Translations under genes and position numbers: made by a program
From: Daucus carota subsp. sativus
Taxonomy: Eukaryota > Streptophyta > Magnoliopsida > Apiales > Apiaceae
Assembly: GCF_001625215.2 (NCBI RefSeq)
Contig: NC_030385.2
Location: 29,227,598 to 29,291,597 of the forward strand
Length of the DNA: 64,000 nt
Reading direction: 5' to 3'
In this document: positions 33,439-46,642 of the stretch, piece after piece
Layout of the letters: each line of letters opens with the position of its first letter
Position numbering within the stretch: the first letter of the stretch is position 1
The notes under the pieces: model-generated
Database searches by the model: none
What the model was told of the DNA's origin: nothing
The model's input: only the letters and a program-made list of their open reading frames with translations

Positions 33439-36158
33439 ATGGGGTGGATCGGAGAGCAAGTCGATTCAATCAAATCAATTCAGTTCAGGCAGCTTCTCAC
33501 TCAAGCCATTACTCTCGGTTCGTCTTCTTCACTCTATATTTATAATATGTTCTCTATGTATGTTTATTTACCTCTTATTGCTTTTTAAACATCGATAAAA
33601 GGATCATTTGGTTACATTTTGGGCTACTAATTCTAAACCTAATTTTCTTTTTAAATTTATATGATGTCAATTACTCAATTGCAATGTAAGTTTGTTACGC
33701 TTGTTAGTTAGACTGGGAAAATATTTGTTTTCCGAGAACGTAAGAAGCTGTGAATGGAATGGAGGAATAATTGAATTATGAACAGGTTTTGACAAAATAT
33801 TAGAAATGAAAAATGCCGTTCCATTTTCACTGAATTCGGTCCCTACAACTGAATTCGGCATTATATGCACTTTGTTTGATGTTTTGTACTTACGTATGTG
33901 GTGGAAGGGGAATGGCTGATCATCTATCTATTCTCAGGCATGATTGTCACGTCGGCTTTAATCATATGGAAAGGATTGATGTGTGTAACTGGCAGCGAGT
34001 CTCCTGTTGTTGTGGTGCTCTCTGGAAGCATGGAACCTGGCTTTAAAAGAGTGAGTTGAGAATATTTTTGATTTCAAGAGTTTGTTACATACTGATTTCC
34101 CCAGGTTCGCTGGGTATTTACTCACTGTATGGTAAGAGGACGTTGGTTTTAAGCAGGTTGTAGTAATTTACGTGGAGTATGTGGCTTAATGTTGACCGAA
34201 TTATATAGAGTGGTCGTAGTTGTGATTGAATTATCATTTCTTTGTTTCAGTTCTCTTGTCTGGTGAGATCTGGATATCCATTATAGACACCTATATAGAA
34301 ATTTGAATGTTTTTTGTAATCTCTATTTTTGTATGGACCATTCTTCTCTTATATATTACATTTTACACATAGCTTCCTTGTGACAGTCTTCAAATATATA
34401 GGAAATCATGTTCTTTCTCATCAGATTATTCAGTTTTCGAATTTAATTTATACGGATCTTCAATGTGTGTAGTGTCTACCATCATTTCTTAAGCTTGTAC
34501 ATAGATAACTCTATACTTGCCTCGCAGGGTGATATTTTATTCTTGCATATGAGCAAGGATCCTATTCGCACTGGAGAAATTGTGGTGTTCAATATTGATG
34601 TAGGTTCTCCCCTCTTGCTTATCTCTCAAGTGTATAATTCATTTGCTAGAAACATATCAACTGTTTGTTATATTGTCATAATTGTTGAAGACTTATTAAT
34701 AAGATTTTGTTTAGCTTTGGTTGATTTTTCCTTGATCTTTCTGCCAGTCCTGTTTTTTTTATTAATTCCTTTTTGCGTTATATATATGCCCTTTGTGCAG
34801 GGTCGTGAGATTCCTATCGTTCATCGAGTTATTAAGGTGAGTCATTTGAATACCTTATTCTGTATTGAACTTTATGCTCGTCTCACTTTACCTGTCACGG
34901 TGTCACCCGATAACTGAGTTTCAAGAGGTTTCTAATATAAATTACTAAACCTCTAGGTATTGAAACAGATTACGTAGTACATGTGCTGGATAAAAATTTC
35001 TTTCTATGCGCTGAAATCATTGTGCGTTATGTTGTAAAGTTGTAGTGGGATTGTAGGATAAAGGTGGATGGGGGAGGGGACGGTGACGATTTTCTTTTTT
35101 GTCTCAAATGGTTTAGAATAGAGCTGAATAGCAAATTAATGATGACTGGGACTTGGGAGATATCTCTGTTAAGAAAGTAAACACGGTGTATTATTTACAT
35201 CCAGATTACTATACTAACTCCTTTGCGAAGTATTTATTCCCTATAAATATATGTTCTACACACGGCCAGGTGTCATCATTCTTAATGCGGATAGTATACT
35301 GTACTGTTTTTAAGACCGCATTGACTTTTCGAACACATGTCTCTGCCTTTAATTGTGGGCTCTACCAATACTATACTATTATTGTGTAGGTTCATGAACG
35401 GCCAGATACCGGAGAAGTTGATATCCTAACAAAAGGTACCAAATCTTTTAGTTATTATTGAAGAACTACTTTAATGTGGACTTTTCATTGTTACACAATT
35501 TGTTATTGAACATTGAAGTATTCTTTATTCGTTTACCTCCCATCTCGCTTTCTTGTGTTGTCTATCAGGTGACAATAATCCTGGGGATGACAGACTCTTG
35601 TATGCTCGGGGTCAGCAGTGGCTGCAACGACAACATATCATGGGAAGAGCTGTTGGGTAAATTCTTTAATTTTTTAATTAGTCATCGATTCTAGAACTTG
35701 ATCATGTTTCAAACAATATAAGATGATTATTTTCTTGCACTCAAGCTCTTCTTCAAGTATTTTACTGGACAATCATCGTTGTCTGGCAGTAGCATATAAA
35801 CATCGTGGTTGGTGATTAAAAAAGAATGTGTCTTTGTCAATCTGATTATCATTTGATTTCTCCTGGCACTTCATGATGCAGGTTCCTGCCTTATGTCGGC
35901 TGGGTAACAATTATAATGACTGAGAAGCCTATAGTTAAGGTTTGACTCTTCAAGTTTTGTGACACATTGTTTTCAGTTCGTTGAACTAAAAAAGAGTTAC
36001 ATGTAGTTGCGCGAACTGCTGATTTTTACACCTTTCACCCGAGTTTTGGTAACACGTAGAGAAGCTATCCACTAAGATTGCATTTTAACTTTCTGTTTCT
36101 TTTGCAGTACATATTGATTGGTGCTTTGGGCCTGCTTGTTATTACTTCAAAAGAGTAG
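33439..36158 (+). CDS. SEC11: Signal peptidase complex catalytic subunit SEC11
   Basis: Eight exons join into 180 codons plus stop: 33439-33517, 33938-34050, 34528-34599, 34801-34836, 35390-35435, 35569-35656, 35882-35939, 36108-36158. All introns are GT-AG with consistent phase, and 180 residues is the usual plant length. The product is the endoplasmic reticulum serine protease that removes signal peptides, of the S26B family. A membrane anchor spans about residues 21-41. The catalytic serine is Ser57 in [10 protein letters not shown]. His96 in PIVHRVIK is the second active-site residue. The conserved acidic box is GDNNPGDDR (116-124), with Asp122 as the likely third catalytic residue. A C-terminal hydrophobic segment [16 protein letters not shown] closes the protein. 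The start ATG gives the conserved MGWIGEQ N terminus. No defects are seen. Confidence 0.96.
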
Positions 36159-36886
36159 GTTCAGGTCACCTATGTGAAACCTCATGGTGGCTACTGGCGG
36201 AATCAGGGCTAAAATCATGTTGCATGTACGCACACTAACTGTAGGTGAGCAGATAGGTCAGGCCATCCATTTGTAAAACAAGTACTTGATTAAATAGAAT
36301 ATATTTATTTTTGACACTATATTCGAACTTTCTAAGCATGCATGCAAGCAAAGATGATGCGGTTTAGTTTAAACCTGCTAAATTGATAGGTACTTGGAGA
36401 GATTAGATATATGATCTTCTTAGCTATAGTTTTCACAGCTATAATTTTCACGACACTCCAGCAAAGATACAAATCATCTACTCAAAAGTCGGGTGACAAG
36501 TCATCCACTCAAAAATCGGGTATTCACTTCATTCCTTGTTCCTGACTAATCATCCCTTATTTTGGTCACTCAAACACAATACTTATCCACTAAAAAGTGA
36601 GGATACTCAGTTCCTTCCTTGGACCAAAACTAATCATATCTACTTCCTTCTTTTCTTACACTCTCTCATTTTTCAACATTATTTCCTTGTAATAGGTTTT
36701 GAATTTAATATAATAATAATAATAAAAAAAAAAACACAACAAATGATAGTTGTTGGAGTTGTCATCCAATATTGATAGTTGTTGGAGTTGTCATTTAATA
36801 CTGCCGAAACTTGCTAAGATGATGCCAGAGATGCACTCTAAAGTATGCTCACTCACACGAATGACATGCTGCATAACAGTGCATAT

Positions 36887-36952
36887 GATTTAACTTGGAA
36901 GCAGATATGCAGCACTTGCGTTTAACTTGGAAGCAGATATGCAGCACTTGCG
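36887..36952. repeat. Tandem duplication, 32-bp unit
   Basis: TTTAACTTGGAAGCAGATAT followed by GCAGCACTTGCG occurs twice in a row with no differences. A similar 30-base doubling containing GATAGTTGTTGGAGTTGTCA lies just before, at about 36745-36795. Confidence 0.85.
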
Positions 36953-37017
36953 TAGCACCGAAACACGAAAATAGAAATGAATAAGATTCTGGCGGAGAAA
37001 GCTCCCAACAGGATATT

Positions 37018-37268
37018 GGGGTCGTTTGAGCAAATTTAAAAAAAAAGTGATTTCTTACTTAAAATAAAGAAACGGATTAGAAGTAAGGAAGTAAAAAATA
37101 AATAAGTTAATAAAGTATTTGGAAAATAAGCAGAAGCTCCGAGAGAGAAACTAACTTTCTCAGCTTCTTAAAAGTTTAAGAAAAGCAGAAGGCAGAAAAC
37201 TAACTTTCTCAACAGTTTAAGAAAAGCAGAAGGCAGAAACAATTTCTGTTTCTTAAACAAACAGCCCC
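37018..37268. mobile_element. Probable small hAT-like inverted-repeat element
   Basis: The left end GGGGTCGTTTGAGCAAAT and the right end TTAAACAAACAGCCCC are imperfect inverted repeats. Inside, CTAACTTTCTCA with AAGAAAAGCAGAAGGCAGAA occurs twice. No clear target duplication is readable. Confidence 0.5.
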
Positions 37269-37796
37269 ATAATATCTGGTCTCTCGAGGGATGAACATAG
37301 GAAAAGATAACCGGTTCTAATTATAATTTTGCCAAGGTTTTGTGAATTTAGATTTCATATAAAATTTTGAATTGGATCAAATGTTATGTTTTGATATAAA
37401 AGAAAATTGAGTTTGAATTTTATTTAAAATACACGATATTTAAGTATTACTATAAAATTAAGAATTTGAAATGATATCCCGAATCATGTCATTTCAATAA
37501 AATACATATTCACGTAGTAGTATTCTTGAAATATCAACGGATTACGGATTTATGATAGATGGTCAAATGACTCAAATGAGTGCGACATATATCTTAGCAC
37601 ATGATATGATATTCTTTATAAAAACACAATTTTTATTTAGACATTATCTTACCACATGATACGATGTTCATTATAAAAAAACACAATTTTCATTTTAAAA
37701 GTATTCAAAGTTGAAGTTGAGATAGGCTCGCATAGTCTTAAATGGGTTTCCATATTATGAAAGTTTAAATATTGTTTATAATCAACTTTTTAATTG

Positions 37797-37798
<2 letters not shown>

Positions 37799-37833
<35 letters not shown>
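37799..37833. repeat. (TA)n microsatellite
   Basis: About 17 uninterrupted TA units. Length polymorphism between individuals would be expected. Confidence 0.95.
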
Positions 37834-37838
<5 letters not shown>

Positions 37839-38488
37839 TTATCTATTTTTTTCATTAAATAATTTTTTCTGCTTAAACTAATCATTGAAATATAAATTAA
37901 ATTTTTATTTAAATATGAAATAACTTTTTTAATTAACATTTAGTCAAATTTGGACAATACCCAGAAGAAAGCATAAAATATACGGTAATATTTATTATTA
38001 TTGTCATTTATTTTTGATCAAAAAATCGTTGTATCTCTACCGTCGTTTATCATAGATATAAGTTTAAAAAGATATATTTGTATTTTAATATCTAATCTAA
38101 AAAATTGAGTCATTTAGTAATATTAGACAATAAAGTTTGTCTAAAACTACATAAGATTTTGTTTCTGGTTTTCCAATTTCCAAATATAATAATTTAATTT
38201 TTTTATCTCAAATTTCCTGTACTAGTATTCGAATATATAAAATTTTGAATAAAATTTAAATTATTTGTTTAAAACCAAATATATTATTTAATTAAATATA
38301 TTAACAAGGTTCATTGTATTTACTAGGAAATAAAAATAAAATCAGTTTATCGAATTAGAAATAGGGAAATAAATTTTAGGTCAGCCGTCCCCAAGAGTTA
38401 AACCTAAAAATACATACACAATCAGATAAACCACCTCCATAAACCCTCTTTTTGGTTCCGCCTCGTTTCTGAAATTGAAAGAGACGAC

Positions 38489-41400
38489 ATGGCTGAGCAA
38501 AGCAGCAGCAGCTTTGAGGTTGATCTCGGAAACTTAATGGCTTTTAACCCCCACTTTCAATTCTCATCCCCACCTTCCAGGTATATATTTATTTATATAT
38601 CTATATATCTTGTGTAGTGCTTAATTGAAAAGAATGTTGCTAATACTAGGATTTGTGCTTTTGGATGAGTTGGGTTTTTGATTTTAGCTTTGTATCATAA
38701 TCTTGTGCTAGTTTTTATCGCAAAGATTCAATCTATTTTAATTTTCTTTGAGACTTTATGTTTGTCAATCTATTGTAGAGGCCTTTAGGTGACAGTTTAA
38801 ATATGGTTTTTGGCAAATTGGGCTATGGTCTTATGTGTTGAATTTGTTTCTAGGGAGGAGCTAGTGAGGGAGAGTATACAACAAGGGACCCAGTTAGTTC
38901 AAGCTATTGCAGATTCTCTTTTTAGTTTGACTTCAACCGAAGATCGAGATGGGCCTATTGTTAAGTTGCCTCCACCGACTACAAGATTGCCAAGAGAGAA
39001 GCCGGTATGTTGTTCTTTTTTGCTTCCACTATTATCACTTTTCTTGCTCGTAAATGTTAATATTTGTCTGCATATGCATAGTCATTTCTGGCTAGATGCG
39101 AAGAAGAGCAATGCCGCCCTAAACAATGCAACTGGTTACTGAATGATGATGTGCCAGTGGGTCGAATATAATTTAAAGCTCGGGAAGGTTAATAAATTAG
39201 ACTAACAAAAGACATTTAAGTGTCCCAGTTTCCACGTGTGTTATCATTGGTGCTCATACTATCAGGTTGTATGAATGAATTTGTTAAATGTCCTATAAAT
39301 GATGTATAGAGTTTGAATATCTGTATGAGATTCTATCTGCTTATCTTACTTTACAATGAACACTTTAATGGGTGCACTACTGTAAAGGTGAGAAATGGGT
39401 TATGCAATGTGATTTAGTTGGCTTTTGTATGTGAACTAATAATTGCTATAAGAGAGGGATAGAGATATTCATATCTGAACAACTAAAGACAAGGGATTGC
39501 ACAAGTTCTGAAAAAATATACAGAAAGAAAGACATCTAATATATACTTCTGTGCTTTCATTTGAAATAAACAGATACTTGTAAGTTGTCATCTGTAATAT
39601 GTCTCACACAAATGCTAATTGTTATGCTTAACCTGAACTCGCCTTATGTAATACAGCTTCCGAAGCCCAGACCTCCCACAAAATGGGAAGAGTTTGCCAA
39701 AAAGAAAGGTTAGCTAATTGAAATATTACCCTGAAATTTATTCTCAGTTCTGGTGGTCTGATATACCCCTTAGTCCCTTACCCCACTATACTACCTATGT
39801 TTTACGATTTTGTAACTTTGGATATTGTAGGCATCAAAAACTACAAGAAAGATAAGCAAGTGTTTGATGAACAAACTGGTACCTGGAAGCGCCGTTATGG
39901 ATATGATCGTGTAAATGATGACAATGATGTTCCAATTATTGAAGCAAAGATGACTGATGGTATATAATACTACTCACAACTATTTTGTTTTTGTCTTGTG
40001 TATGTATATGTTACTTTTTGGTAGTGTCTTTTAACTGAACCAGGAAAAAATTGATCGGAGATGGTATTTTCCACTTTTTGACCAGCCATGTCATCGTATG
40101 TTGTATTATAACCCTCCCTTGTGTTTAACTAAACAATCATACAGAGCCAGGACAGGATCCTTTTGCTAAGAGACGTTCGGAAAAGAAGCAACGTGTAGAA
40201 AAGCAAGAGAAAAATCGCTTACATAATTTAAAAGATGCAGCAAAAGTTGGTGCCCTGCCGAGGTTCATCCTTTTCACTATTATTCTTCTTCTGGTTTTTG
40301 TATATGATCTCCCCTTTGTTTTCCTTTAAGATGGCATCTTTCATGTTTGAGGGATTATATTTTGATAACTTCTGATGTGGCATTTGGTCTAATGCACGCA
40401 TAATTGCTTGACTTTTTGCTGCCACAATATCTTTAGATGCAATTGAGTTCTGTACTTGTCTATTCAATTAAGTGCTCTGGGAAGCCCTCAGCTATTTCAA
40501 TTGCATATAGGCTCCACCCAGGCCCCATCTAGGCTCACCTCGGGTGGTCCACTGTCGGGCCCGAGAAAATTTTTCCCATTCTCCTTAATTGCATTTTTTT
40601 TGTATTTAGTGTTTATTTTAGTGGTTTGTATTGGAGTAGGCATCACTGATTTAATATTTGATAAATAATTATAAACTGATTTATTACTTGTGCACTTTGG
40701 TTTAGCCATTAATCTTCATAATATCATTACCTGTCTAGAACATTAAAATATAAAATTTCTCAACTTAAGTGTACATTTAATATCCTTTCTTTTAAGTCCC
40801 TCTCTCTTCTGTTAGTGAACAATTACGTGCCTAATCTTGTACATATATATATCTGATAACAGTTGTGCATACCATGTGATTTTGTATTCGGTAAATCAGT
40901 TGCGCACTTAATAAAAATGAAAACTGTTCCTTGGTGGTCCATACACTCTGTTTTGACAGTAGATTCTAAAATTTGTTTCGTGGCATTGTTAGTATTTCCG
41001 GTTTAATTTAACTTCTCATTTGTCTTTTCTGTTAGCGTGCACTACATGCGTGGTCTTGTATCTGTTTATGTATTATATGTCTGAAAATGAGTTTCTTGAG
41101 CATGCAAGCAACTGTTAGTGCTTGTTATTCGTGATATGTAACACCGAATCTAAATGAGGTTTCATATGCAGCCATGTCCAACTTGCTGCCACAGCATTGC
41201 CAATAACAGGAAGCCAAGCTGCCCCCAAAAAAGTTAGCAAGGATGAATTGGGGAATGTTGCTGGGATGGCAGCAACTGCAACCGCAAGTGGTGGTAAGTT
41301 TGACAAGAAATTGCCGGGGGAGAAACCACCAAAACATGATAAGAAGTATCGAAAGGTATCCATGTCCTGTAAATTCTTGGCCATCTTCATTTTTATGTAT

Positions 41401-41824
41401 CTACCATGAATTTCTGATGCACATATTCTTGTTTTTTCTGGAATTTAGTTTTTACCGGTGGTGGAAGGATCAGGAATGGGATCGTTAGAAAGGCAACAAA
41501 CTGATAAAATTCTGAACAAGTTATTGTCTGCGAATTCACACAATATACTTGATGTTGGCAAGGTATTTAATATGTTAAACAGATTTTCGAGGGGTCTGAA
41601 CAGCATTGAACTTGTTGCATATTATTACCATAATAACTAATAATGTTATTTTCTTAATTAAGGCCGTCAACTTTTACAATGTTAAAAAAGACAAGAAGCG
41701 AAAAAGTCAAGGAAAGGATCACGGGAAGACCTCATCGACTTCGAGCAAACTGAACACCAAGAAAAGCCCTTACAAAAAAATGGCAAAGAAAGGAGGGTCA
41801 TCATCTAAAGGGAAGTCAAAATGA
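38489..41824 (+). CDS. RRS1: Ribosome biogenesis regulatory protein RRS1 homolog
   Basis: Eight exons join into 333 codons plus stop: 38489-38580, 38854-39004, 39657-39708, 39831-39959, 40145-40262, 41172-41355, 41449-41562, 41663-41824. All introns are GT-AG and phases agree. The product is the nucleolar factor that, in yeast, works with Rpf2 to place 5S RNP on pre-60S particles. The N terminus carries [11 protein letters not shown] (11-21). The hallmark [20 protein letters not shown] (76-95) runs into [11 protein letters not shown], followed by the conserved [10 protein letters not shown] segment. The C-terminal third is lysine-rich with [18 protein letters not shown], fitting a nucleolar RNA-binding tail. 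Arabidopsis RRS1 is somewhat shorter. The long fifth intron (about 909 bases) has no recognisable insertion boundaries. No stop or frameshift is present. Not to be confused with the plant immune receptor also called RRS1. Confidence 0.96.
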
Positions 41825-43298
41825 AGTTGAGTATGTGGCGTCATGAAGTTTTTGTTTACAGTTGGAAGAGGATAAGCTTAATATATTGTATGATTTGTTT
41901 TTTAGTATATCTCCGTTGGAGATATGGGATGTTGTTACTTAATCATGTTGAAGAAGAAGAGCAAAGGCACATGTCAAATTGTTTTAATATTTTAGATCTG
42001 ATTTTATGGAATTCAAACAGGATAGTTACAATATCAATATGTTACTGGGGAGTGTGTAGTACAATATCAACCTGCTTGCATGGCGTAGTTGATTTATGGT
42101 GCACTAGATGTGGATAGCTCATACATCATTTAACAGGTTGTACGTTTTATGAATGATTTGCATGAGATTATCTATGGTTTCTCTTGGTACTTCCTCCCGG
42201 CACTATTTGGCCCATAAGATCTCTTTTTCCTATTTTATTGAATAAACTTTCATTGATTTTCAAAAAATAGTTGTGAATTGTCAAGTTTACCTTTTTGTTA
42301 TGTACCGTTTTATATTCCGGCACGAGAGTTACTTGGTACTGATCGGTACAAGAGCTACAGCCGAAGAGGTCTTCGACCTGAGCTCAATTTCATTTCTCTA
42401 GAAGTTAAACTTCGTTTGTTCTAACAGGCTGGAATGCGAGTTTGAATATGTCAATGCGTCGCAAGTAAACAAGCTCGAGGCGAAGAGCAATTCAACAAGT
42501 GAATGAGTTAAGACTTAAGAGTCGGAACCTTTTCGACTCGAGCACAGTTAATTTCATCTCGACATTGACCTAGACTCCTTTAACTCTGTAGGGTCAACAA
42601 CCTATTCTACTTGGAAAAAATAAAATAAAGTTGCACAGTGGATTGATCGGTGCCGAGAGCCAGTATTGCTCACATAATTGGTGGTGGCGAACATTCAAAA
42701 GGGCTCTTCTAATTAATAATTAATTATTTATAAAATCTCCGACCAGTCCATTAATTCTTTAATATTAATATTCTGAACATTCCAAATATATATGCTATAT
42801 AAAAGCAGTCACCGAGAAGAAGTCCGACACCAGAATACAATTGCATGAATATATTAAAACACTCTCCATTCCCATGAAGATAATTAAGAAAAAAAACGCA
42901 AGCAAAAAGTAAGCAACATAGAACTTGGTGCATAATCATCCTAAAAATTGGCACTCAATGTGAACAAACCAACTGCATAACCAGTTCTCTGTTAAAAATC
43001 TGCGTCTATGCTAATTCAATATATTTTTCTTTTTGCCAAACGACTGTTCCAATGATATGAAAGTAAAACTGAACCAGGTTTGTCGAAATATATCAGTATT
43101 TTGTACTCTGCACTTATCATGCGTCAATTGTTATAAAACAAGCTACATTCCTGCAACAATGCTATCAAACATCTCTATCTGGTATGATATAGCTTCTGTT
43201 TTACCCAGTACCTTCTCTACAATCCTGCAGCAAAGCTATCGAACATCTCTATCTGGTATAATATGGTATACTATCGCTTCAGCCTTAACCACTACCTT
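41825..43298. other. Region between convergent RRS1 and TMEM128-like genes
   Basis: It should contain both 3' UTRs. Open frames near 41821 and 42751 match nothing. A segment at 42300-42640, richer in CTCGA-type words, looks unlike its surroundings and may be a transposon remnant, but no ends are visible. Confidence 0.45.
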
Positions 43299-46200
43299 TT
43301 AATCTATACGTAGGGTGTCAGCTTGTGGTCTGAATGTTCCAAGCAGAAGATATGGCAATATAACCATGCAAGCCATGAACAGCGTGAACTGCAGTGCAAA
43401 AGAATGATAAGGCACATTTCAAAAAAATATGTGTACACTAAGTAACCATGTGTAAAGTACATGTATATACCACAAGAGGCAGGGTCAAAACACTCCAGAT
43501 CGGCCACAAAGCAAAACAGAACCTGCATCATATTTAAAAGGTTCAAAATAAAAAAAAGGTCTTACCAAGGCAACATGAAAAATATACAAGGGAAGAAACA
43601 CTGTACTATACTTACAAGCAAAATGAGATCACCCCAAGTAATGTAATAAAAGGCAGAGCAGCCGTAATTGATATTTCCCACTTCTCGTTGGACTTTCTAA
43701 AACCCCATATTAACATGCTTGAATACAAGAAGAAAATAATGTTTAAACTGACACCCAACATCCCAAGGTATAATGGTATTCTGCATGAAGCAAATGAAGA
43801 TAAAATTAGTGAAAACAAACTTGTAAGCAAAAAAGGCTTTAGTAAAAAAATTAATGAAAACAAACTTGCAAGCAAAAAGAGGCTCTAGTAAACAAGTGAA
43901 ACAGTCAAACATACATATGTGGAAACAAGTGAAGACCAAATGCCTCTAATAGTTAGTTCTATTATAATATAATACCTATGATACTTAACGTTCTCACGCA
44001 CATATTCATTCATGAAAAATCTTAAGTTGAGGAGGCAGCACTAGAACTGAGCTCCTAATGACCGTGGTGTAAACCATAACATAATGTTAATGTATTTCAT
44101 AAATGGACAACAAAATCAACTATTATATATAAATTACAGATAATATATAATTTCAATTGGCATTCTTAAGTCAAAAGAAATACTTGATACACTGATGGAG
44201 AACAGAAACAAAGAATTCATAGAAAAGTTATTAATTAGTTTACATTTTTTAGTGTAGAGATAAATAGTAAATTCATCTATATGTTATAAGTAACTTATAT
44301 ATGTGTGCTGGAAGTTTATTAGTTATGTAGGTTATTTTAGATAAGCCCACTTGTTTATAGGCTTAGTATTTTAGGTTATTTTATAGGGTTTCTATTCCCT
44401 GCATAAGCATCATAATCCCCCAAGTATTATCTTAGCTCTGAGATAGAGACATTATTTTCTCTGATTTGAAATGGGTTATTACCGATTTAGGGATTTAAAC
44501 TTGGGGCAGTGACTTGAGTTGCGATTCAATCACCCAAGGGTTTGTTCATCTTAGATTTTGATATTTTGTCCAACATCAGGTACACTCATGGCTAACACTA
44601 TTACATTCTCAACACAATAGTTGCATTAAATAATTTTAATCATCATTACAAGTATTTTGTAACAGTACTAAACTACGCACTCATGCTTTTACAGTGAGTA
44701 TGCCTCACATTCCTGTAAAATTTATTATATATATGTATGGTTTCCTATTTCCACTCTAGTTAAATAAACTGTAACCAGTAAGTAGTTAAATATGCAACAC
44801 AAACCAGATATTAAGTTCTAAAGTATATACAAATTGCTCGATCAAACAATTCAATCAGTTTTTTGCCACAACACGGGTATAATCCAATATACTAGATATA
44901 ATGAGATCAAAGAAACGGTGTAAAACCCCCGGTCCCACACCAAGTCATAATACTAGGTGCACCAACAAATCATGATCTTTTAGGGGCCTGTGGTGGGCTT
45001 GTAGATTATCCAAATTGTTGCATTTAGGCAAATTTACTTTGGCTTATTTCAGATTCAGATTTCGGGACTTCATCCGATTTTCGAAAAATACTCAGGATTT
45101 GACCGGGGTTGTCACACTTGCTCTCCGTCTCATATATATTATTAATGTTTGCCTATTATTTATTACATAATTGTTGCCGTGGCAATAACACGCTCAGGGT
45201 AATGACCCTCACATACAATTTAAAGTTACTACTAACTACAAATCTATAACGTTGTACACTTAAAATTCTATTATGCTAATTATTGTTATCTTCACTTCCC
45301 TAAATTAAAACTCTTTATACAAACAAATGATTAACTTGGAGCTACACCCAGCTACTTGGTTATAAAAAAAGGAGAAGAAGAAATGTGGCCAATAGGGTTT
45401 CACAACAGACTTAATCCACATCAATTCTAAGATGGTCAGAGGAGGTACACGGCACTAAAAATTTTCATCATGTCACAATGTTCTATTTACATTAGTGAAT
45501 GCAATATTACTTTTCAATCTATAATTGTACCGTGTAACATAACATAACTTTATTAGTGAGTGCATCATGACTAATCTCAGTACAGAGGTATGGTATCTCA
45601 AAATAGTACAGGTAACAATCACATTAACCACTTAAACTACACTTGAGACTTGAGAGAGAATATTAATTGAATTCATCAGATACATGTACATAATTAAAAT
45701 TTATCAGAATATCCTAACAAATTTACAAGTATAATGTATTAAAGTCTAATGGCTGCAAACTTATGTGCAGATACTCGTCTGAATACCAATATGGAACAGG
45801 GTATTCCTGAAACCAGAAGACTCGCCAAGTTATATCATGGTCAAATTCCTGGTACACATTCTCGTGTTCAACTATTCTATGAACACATATATAATCAAGC
45901 TCTCTTATGGCCAAGTTCAATTACATGAAGTTCAAATCTAATTGTGTCCAGGTTAATATATTCTACTACACAGTTGTTAAATTATAATTTAACTACCAAC
46001 ATATAAAACACATTCCTCACTATCGTACTCTTTCTTCTGCTTCTCTCTTAATCTCCATAAGTTTCAAAATAAACCCTCTATAAGTCCTTAACGAATGCCT
46101 GAGTTGACCCCTAGCAAAAGAGTACAAGATGAAACCTGCTTTGTAAAGAACTGTTCTAGTCTACCCTCATCATTCTTATAGTTGCCAAAAGTAATTACTA

Positions 46201-46642
46201 TACTCGCACTTCTAAACTATCAAAATATAGCAACTCTAATCTTTAATTATTCTTGTACCATACATTTTTCAGCAGATTCTATGCAGGTATTATTCGATTC
46301 ATACAAAGACGAACCTACAAAAAAACTATACTGACAAAGAGCATCAAGCAAATATAAAATTGAGTATGGAAAAATCTCTGACCTCTTAATCCTATCATCA
46401 TGAACAAGGAGGTAAACGAAATTGGAGTGCCGATCACCATAGTAAACAATAAATACCGCAGAAGCAAGCCACAGTAGATTTTCCACAATTTCAACCCATG
46501 TCCTACTTTTTGGAAATGGGGGTGCCAAAGGAGTTGATGGCCTTGAACAAGCATCATCCTCAAGGTCATCACCGCTGGAGGTATATCCTTGGCTATGTCT
46601 CTGCCTCATGTATCCACCTGCGGTAGGTGTTCCACCAGACAT
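43299..46642 (-). CDS. TMEM128-like multi-pass membrane protein
   Basis: Four exons join into 188 codons plus stop: 46642-46383, 43780-43616, 43522-43471, 43388-43299, all GT-AG with consistent phase. The protein resembles the small plant membrane proteins annotated as TMEM128-like. It has a polar N terminus with MSGGTPTAGGYMRQRHSQGY and an acidic SSGDDLEDD patch (22-30). Four hydrophobic segments follow: VEIVENLLWLASAVFIVYY (50-68), the exon 2 LYLGMLGVSLNIIFFLYSS, TAALPFITLLGVISFCL, and the exon 3-4 WSVLTLPL/FTLFMACMVILPYLLLG pair. GDRHSNFVYLLVHDDRI follows the first segment and is a family signature. The molecular function is not known to me. The ATG at 46642 is preferred over an upstream in-frame GTG. 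The first intron is about 2.6 kb, far longer than the others (93, 82 bases). Confidence 0.85.
44290..44580. other. Possible solo-LTR-like sequence inside the TMEM128-like first intron
   Basis: TGTGCTGGAAGTTTATTAG near 44302 to a CCAACATCA near 44578 has TG...CA type ends and a promoter-and-leader appearance. No target duplication or second LTR is found, so this is a weak call. Confidence 0.25.

Larger units (their letters stand above)
36159..38488. other. Intergenic region between SEC11 and RRS1
   Basis: The first part is SEC11 3' UTR. The rest holds two short tandem duplications, a hAT-like inverted-repeat piece and a TA microsatellite, listed separately, but no gene. Confidence 0.5.

Noticed and set aside
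34465..34917. A 150-residue plus-strand frame inside SEC11
   Set aside because: It reads through SEC11 exons 3 and 4 and the intron between them; the spliced frame explains the conserved part.
36887..36952. Short direct repeats considered as CRISPR-like
   Set aside because: They are two abutting copies without spacers in a plant genome; a simple tandem duplication.
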